From GMQP-bins7 sp963776565 (GTDB lineage Bacteria > Actinomycetota > Thermoleophilia > Gaiellales > Gaiellaceae), in assembly GCA_963776565.1 (NCBI GenBank), contig CAVZNF010000005.1, forward strand, positions 425,109 to 489,108: 64,000 nucleotides of DNA, written 5' to 3'. The translations under genes and the position numbers were made by a program. The notes under the pieces were generated by a model. It was given only the letters and a program-made list of their open reading frames with translations, did no database searches and had not been told where the DNA came from. This document shows, one piece after another, positions 60,777-64,000 of this stretch (the stretch's first letter is position 1; every line of letters begins with the position of its first letter).

Positions 60777-62414
60777 CGCGCCGCAAGCGAAACGATCTCG
60801 TCAACGAGGTCGAGCCCCTCCGGGCGATGCGTGATCAGCAGGACGGAGCGGTCGCCTGCGGCGTCGAATACGTCCGCGACGAGCGCCTCCGCCGTGTCCG
60901 GGTCGAGGTGCGCCGTCGGCTCGTCGAGGAGGAGCGCCGGCGCGTCCGCGAGAAGGGCCCGTGCGACCACGAGCCGCTGCCGCTGACCGCCGGAGAGCCG
61001 CCCTCCCTCCTCTCCCACGAGCGCGTCCAGCCCCTCCGGAAGCGACTCGACCCAGTCGGCGAGCCGCGCACGCCGCAGGGCGTCGACGAGCTCGTCGTCG
61101 GTCGCGTCCGGTCGGCCGAGCTTGAGGTTCTCGCGGATGGACGAGGCGAAGACGTGCGCCTCCTGGCCGGCGAGAGCGAAGGTGCGCCGAACGTCCTCGA
61201 GACGTAGCTCGCGCGCGTCGCGGCCTCCGATGACGACGCGGCCGCGCTCGGGGTCGAGGAATCGGAGGAAGAGGTTCGTGACGGTCGTCTTGCCCGCTCC
61301 GCTCGGCCCGACCAGGGCGACGCGTTGTCCGGGCCTGATGGTGAGCGTCACGCCGTCGAGAGCTGCTGGTCCGTCGCCATAGCGTGCCGTCACGTCCTCG
61401 AGCGCGACAGCGACCGGCGCGCTCGGGGCCGGCACTGGAGCCAGAGGGTCCGTGATCGCCGGCATGCGGCCGGTGAGCTCGAGCACGCGCGCGCCGGACG
61501 CGAGGGTCGACGGAAGCTCGCGTGCGGCGGCCGGGAGTGGCGCCACTGCGTCGAACGAGGACAGCGCGAGCAGCGCCAGCGTCGCCACGAGCACGCGGTC
61601 GAGCGTCCCGGTCGTCGTGCGCGGCGACCGCGAGCGCGAGCACCCCGACGAGCGTCAGCCCGGCCACGAGTACCAGGGCAGCGTCTGCGACGCCGGAGAC
61701 GAAGGCGTCCCGCCGGGCGAGTCGGCGAAGCTCCGCGTCGGCGGATGCGACTCGAGCGAATGCGTCGTCCTCCCGACCGTACGCGGCCAGCTCGGGAGCA
61801 CCGCGCAGGATCTCCGCGAGCTCGGCGGCGAGCTCACCTCGCGCAACGGCTTGCCGCCGGCCCACGAAACGCGACAGCCGCCCGGCGAGCAGCGGCACGG
61901 CAACTCCCCCGAGCGCGAGGCCGAGCGCCAGCACCACGGCTGCCGCGGGTAGGACGACGGCCGTCGCAACAACACAGGCCGTCGACACGACGAGCGCGAC
62001 GAGCGGCGGCCCGATCCCACGGACGTAGAGCCCTTGAAGCGCGTCGACGTCGGCGACCAGCCGATTTACGAGGTCGCCGCGTCGGTACGCGTCGAGCTCG
62101 CCCGGCGCGAGCGGCTCGATGTCCCGGTAGACGGTCGAGCGGATCCGGCCGAGCGCGCGGAGCGCGAGATCGTGGGACGCCAGACGCTCGAGGTAGCGCG
62201 CCAGCGGCCGCGCGAGCGCGAAGAAACGAACGACGACGATCGTCGTCGTCAACGCGAGGATCGGCGGCTGCTCGGCCGCCCGCGAGATGAGATAGCCGGC
62301 GGCGGTCATCAGCCCGACCCCGAAACCCACGGCGAGCGCCCCGAGCACCAGGGCGAGCGCCATCCGGCCGCGGGGCATGCCGGCAAGCCCGAGCAAGCGA
62401 CGGGTCGTTCTCAC
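60773..62414 (-). CDS. cydC: ABC exporter subunit CydC (frameshifted)
   Basis: One half of the CydDC cysteine/glutathione exporter needed for cytochrome bd assembly. The N-terminal membrane domain (MALALVLGALAVGFGVGLMT, ARYLERLASHDLALRALGRI) is followed, after an indel near 61608-61625, by the ATPase: Walker A VGPSGAGKTT, signature RLSGGQRQRL, Walker B ALLLDEPTAHLD, and ITHRP. ISRAAEQPPILALTTTIV is characteristic of CydC. The GTG at 62414 overlaps the cydD stop (GTGA). About 547 residues. Confidence 0.86.
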
Positions 62415-64000
62415 GCGACGGCCTCCGCCACGGCGCCGATGCGGACGATCCGGTCGGCACGCTCGGCGAGCTCGGGACGGTGCGCTACGAGGACGAGCGT
62501 CCTTCCCTCTCGCAGCACGTCGATCGCGTCGGCGACGATCGACGCGCTCTCCGGATCGAGGTCGGCCGTCGGCTCGTCCAGTAGCACCAGCGGCGCGTCC
62601 CGCAGGAACGCGCGCGCGAGCGCGACGCGTCTCCTCTCCCCCGCCGAGAGGGCACGTCCTCCTTCGCCGACCACCGTCTCGTATCCGTCGGGAAGCGCGT
62701 TGACGAACGCGTGCGCGCGGGCGAGAGTCGCTGCAGCGCGGACCGCCTCGTCGGCCGCAGCGGGCGCGCCGAGCCTGATGTTGTCCGCGACGGTCCCCCG
62801 GAAGAGCGTCGGCTGCTGTGGCACGTACGCCGTAAGGCGGCGCCACGCCTTCGGATCGATGCCGGCGAGATCGTCGCCGCCGACGAGAATCCGGCCGGAC
62901 GACGGCTCGGCGAAACGCATGAGAAGAGACAGCAGCGTGGACTTCCCCGCGCCGCTCGGCCCGACGATCGCGACACGCTCGCCCGGCTCGATTCCGAGCT
63001 CGACGTCGCGGAGCACGTCGAGCTCACGTGTCGGGTACCGGTACGAGACCCGCTCGAACGCGATCGGCGCGAGCGCCGCACTCGGAAGCCGCACCGACTC
63101 GAGGGCGAACGCGGGAGCCTCCGACAGGTCGAGAAGTCGCTCTGCGACGGCAGCGCCGTCGCGCTCGTATGCCACTGGGCCGCGAGGTTCCTGATCGGCA
63201 GGTAGAGCTCAGGAGTTAGTACGAGCACGGTCAGCGCCGCCTCGAAGCCGATGTTCCCCTCCGCGAGCCGAACCCCGACGACGACGGCGACCAGCGCGAT
63301 CCCGAGCGTCGCCGCGAGCTCCAGGATGGCGCCGGACAGGAACGCGAGCCGCAACGTCCCCATCGTCGTCCTGCGGTACTGGTCGCTCACGCTCGCGATG
63401 CGCTCTGCCTGAACGGCTCCGCGGTTGAAGGCCCGTAGCGTCGGCAGCCCCCGCACGACGTCGAGGAAGTGGTTCGAGAGCAGCGCCAGCGCCCGCCAGC
63501 GTCACGCGCCTTCCGAGCGGTCTGCCGGCCCACGAGCCACATGAAGACCGGGACGAGCGGAAGCGTGAGGATCATCACGCCGGCGGCCAGTGGGTCGATC
63601 GACACCACGATCGCCAGGACCGCGATCGGGACGACGGCGGCGAGCACGATCTGCGGGAGGTATCGCGCGAAGGTCGCCTCGAGCGCGTCGACGCCCGTGA
63701 CCGCCGCCGTGGTCGCCTCGGAGGTCTGCGTCCCGTCGAGAGCCGCGGGGCGGCGACGGAGCCTCGCGTCGACGACGTCGAGGCGGAGCTGCGAGACGAC
63801 CTCGGCCGCGGCCCGCCTCCCGGCGACCTCGAAGCCCCATGCCCCCGCTGCCCGAGCAATGACGACGAGCCCTAGCAGGACGAGAGCGGGGGCTACGTCG
63901 TCGAGCGACGGCTCATCGAACGCGCGAGCCGCGACGCGCGCGAGCAGGAAGGCCTGTGCCAACACGAGCAGCGCCACCACCACCGCAAGCACAGAGTCGA
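62411..64000 (-). CDS. cydD: ABC exporter subunit CydD, partial (frameshifted)
   Basis: The other half of the CydDC exporter; its first residues lie beyond the window. The membrane domain (LLVLAQAFLLARVAARAF, RYLPQIVLAAVVPIAVLAIV, LPLVPVFMWLVGRQTARKAR, SNHFLDVVRGLPTLRAFNRG) and ATPase (Walker A VGPSGAGKST, signature ALSAGERRRVALAR, Walker B PLVLLDEPTADLD) are in several frames, with indels near 63175 and 63498-63503. LSAGE is the usual CydD variant of the signature. cydAB would be expected upstream, outside the window. Confidence 0.84.

Overview
The window is GC-rich chromosomal DNA of an actinobacterium. The actinobacterial integration host factor (mihF) upstream of gmk-rpoZ-coaBC, the PyrR-led pyrimidine operon with a translational-type PyrR RNA, the Cheo-type LexA boxes (CGAAC-N4-GTTCG) and the frequent GTG starts and 4-base gene overlaps all point there. 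A deep branch such as Thermoleophilia/Gaiellales is my inference; no rRNA or other marker is present to settle it. || Layout. 0-5.5 kb: a GT39-type membrane glycosyltransferase, a helicase-associated-domain relic and a small prophage remnant (terminase small and large subunits plus three unknown phage-like genes). 5.5-18.4 kb: one long minus-strand housekeeping run, in transcription order rnz, pyrR, pyrB, pyrC, carA, carB, pyrK, pyrD, mihF, gmk, rpoZ, coaBC, a TPR gene and dtd. 18.5-24.9 kb: an HD-GYP phosphodiesterase, an NTF2-like protein, an SOS-controlled LysM membrane peptide, a secreted GH-A hydrolase, a DUF1611 plus dipeptide-epimerase-like pair (possible D-glutamate metabolism), and a DUF6529 membrane protein with a cytochrome c. 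24.9-32.3 kb: tRNA-Arg(CCG) whose last base is the first base of an alpha/beta hydrolase start codon, then the minus-strand run aminotransferase, GT39, trpD, trpCF, trpB, trpA. 32.4-36.5 kb: corA, thermonuclease lipoprotein, HIT hydrolase, secreted TIM-barrel protein, tRNA-Gly(CCC). 36.5-50.6 kb: an accessory-looking stretch of small, mixed-strand genes starting at an integrase-tail relic beside tRNA-Gly (AKR, VOC, DUF892 ferritin-like, YihY, STAS, aldehyde dehydrogenase, zinc ribbons, microproteins, a tandem-repeat protein). 50.6-64 kb: GrpB, a holin-like/phosphodiesterase fusion, two DUF4239-type membrane proteins, an AI-2E-family permease, glutamate decarboxylase coupled to a class II glutamine amidotransferase, a DMT transporter, an FMN reductase and the cydDC ABC exporter, which runs off the right edge. 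|| How genes work together. The pyr run encodes carbamoyl phosphate synthase, ATCase, DHOase and the NAD-linked class 1B dihydroorotate dehydrogenase, headed by a PyrR RNA that would repress its own translation; pyrE and pyrF are not in the window. The trp run supplies the steps from anthranilate to tryptophan but not anthranilate synthase. || Caveat. At least fifteen otherwise intact genes are broken by one-base indels, mostly in G/C homopolymers and including essential genes (carB, trpB). This is best read as sequencing or assembly error, so such genes are annotated as single CDSs with the break noted. || Most interesting signals: tandem LexA boxes built into the promoter of a near-leaderless LysM peptide (a YneA-like SOS division inhibitor candidate); the 30-nt PyrR leader; three independent CTG starts embedded in CTGA stop/start overlaps; and duplicated small coding modules in the 38-45 kb region.
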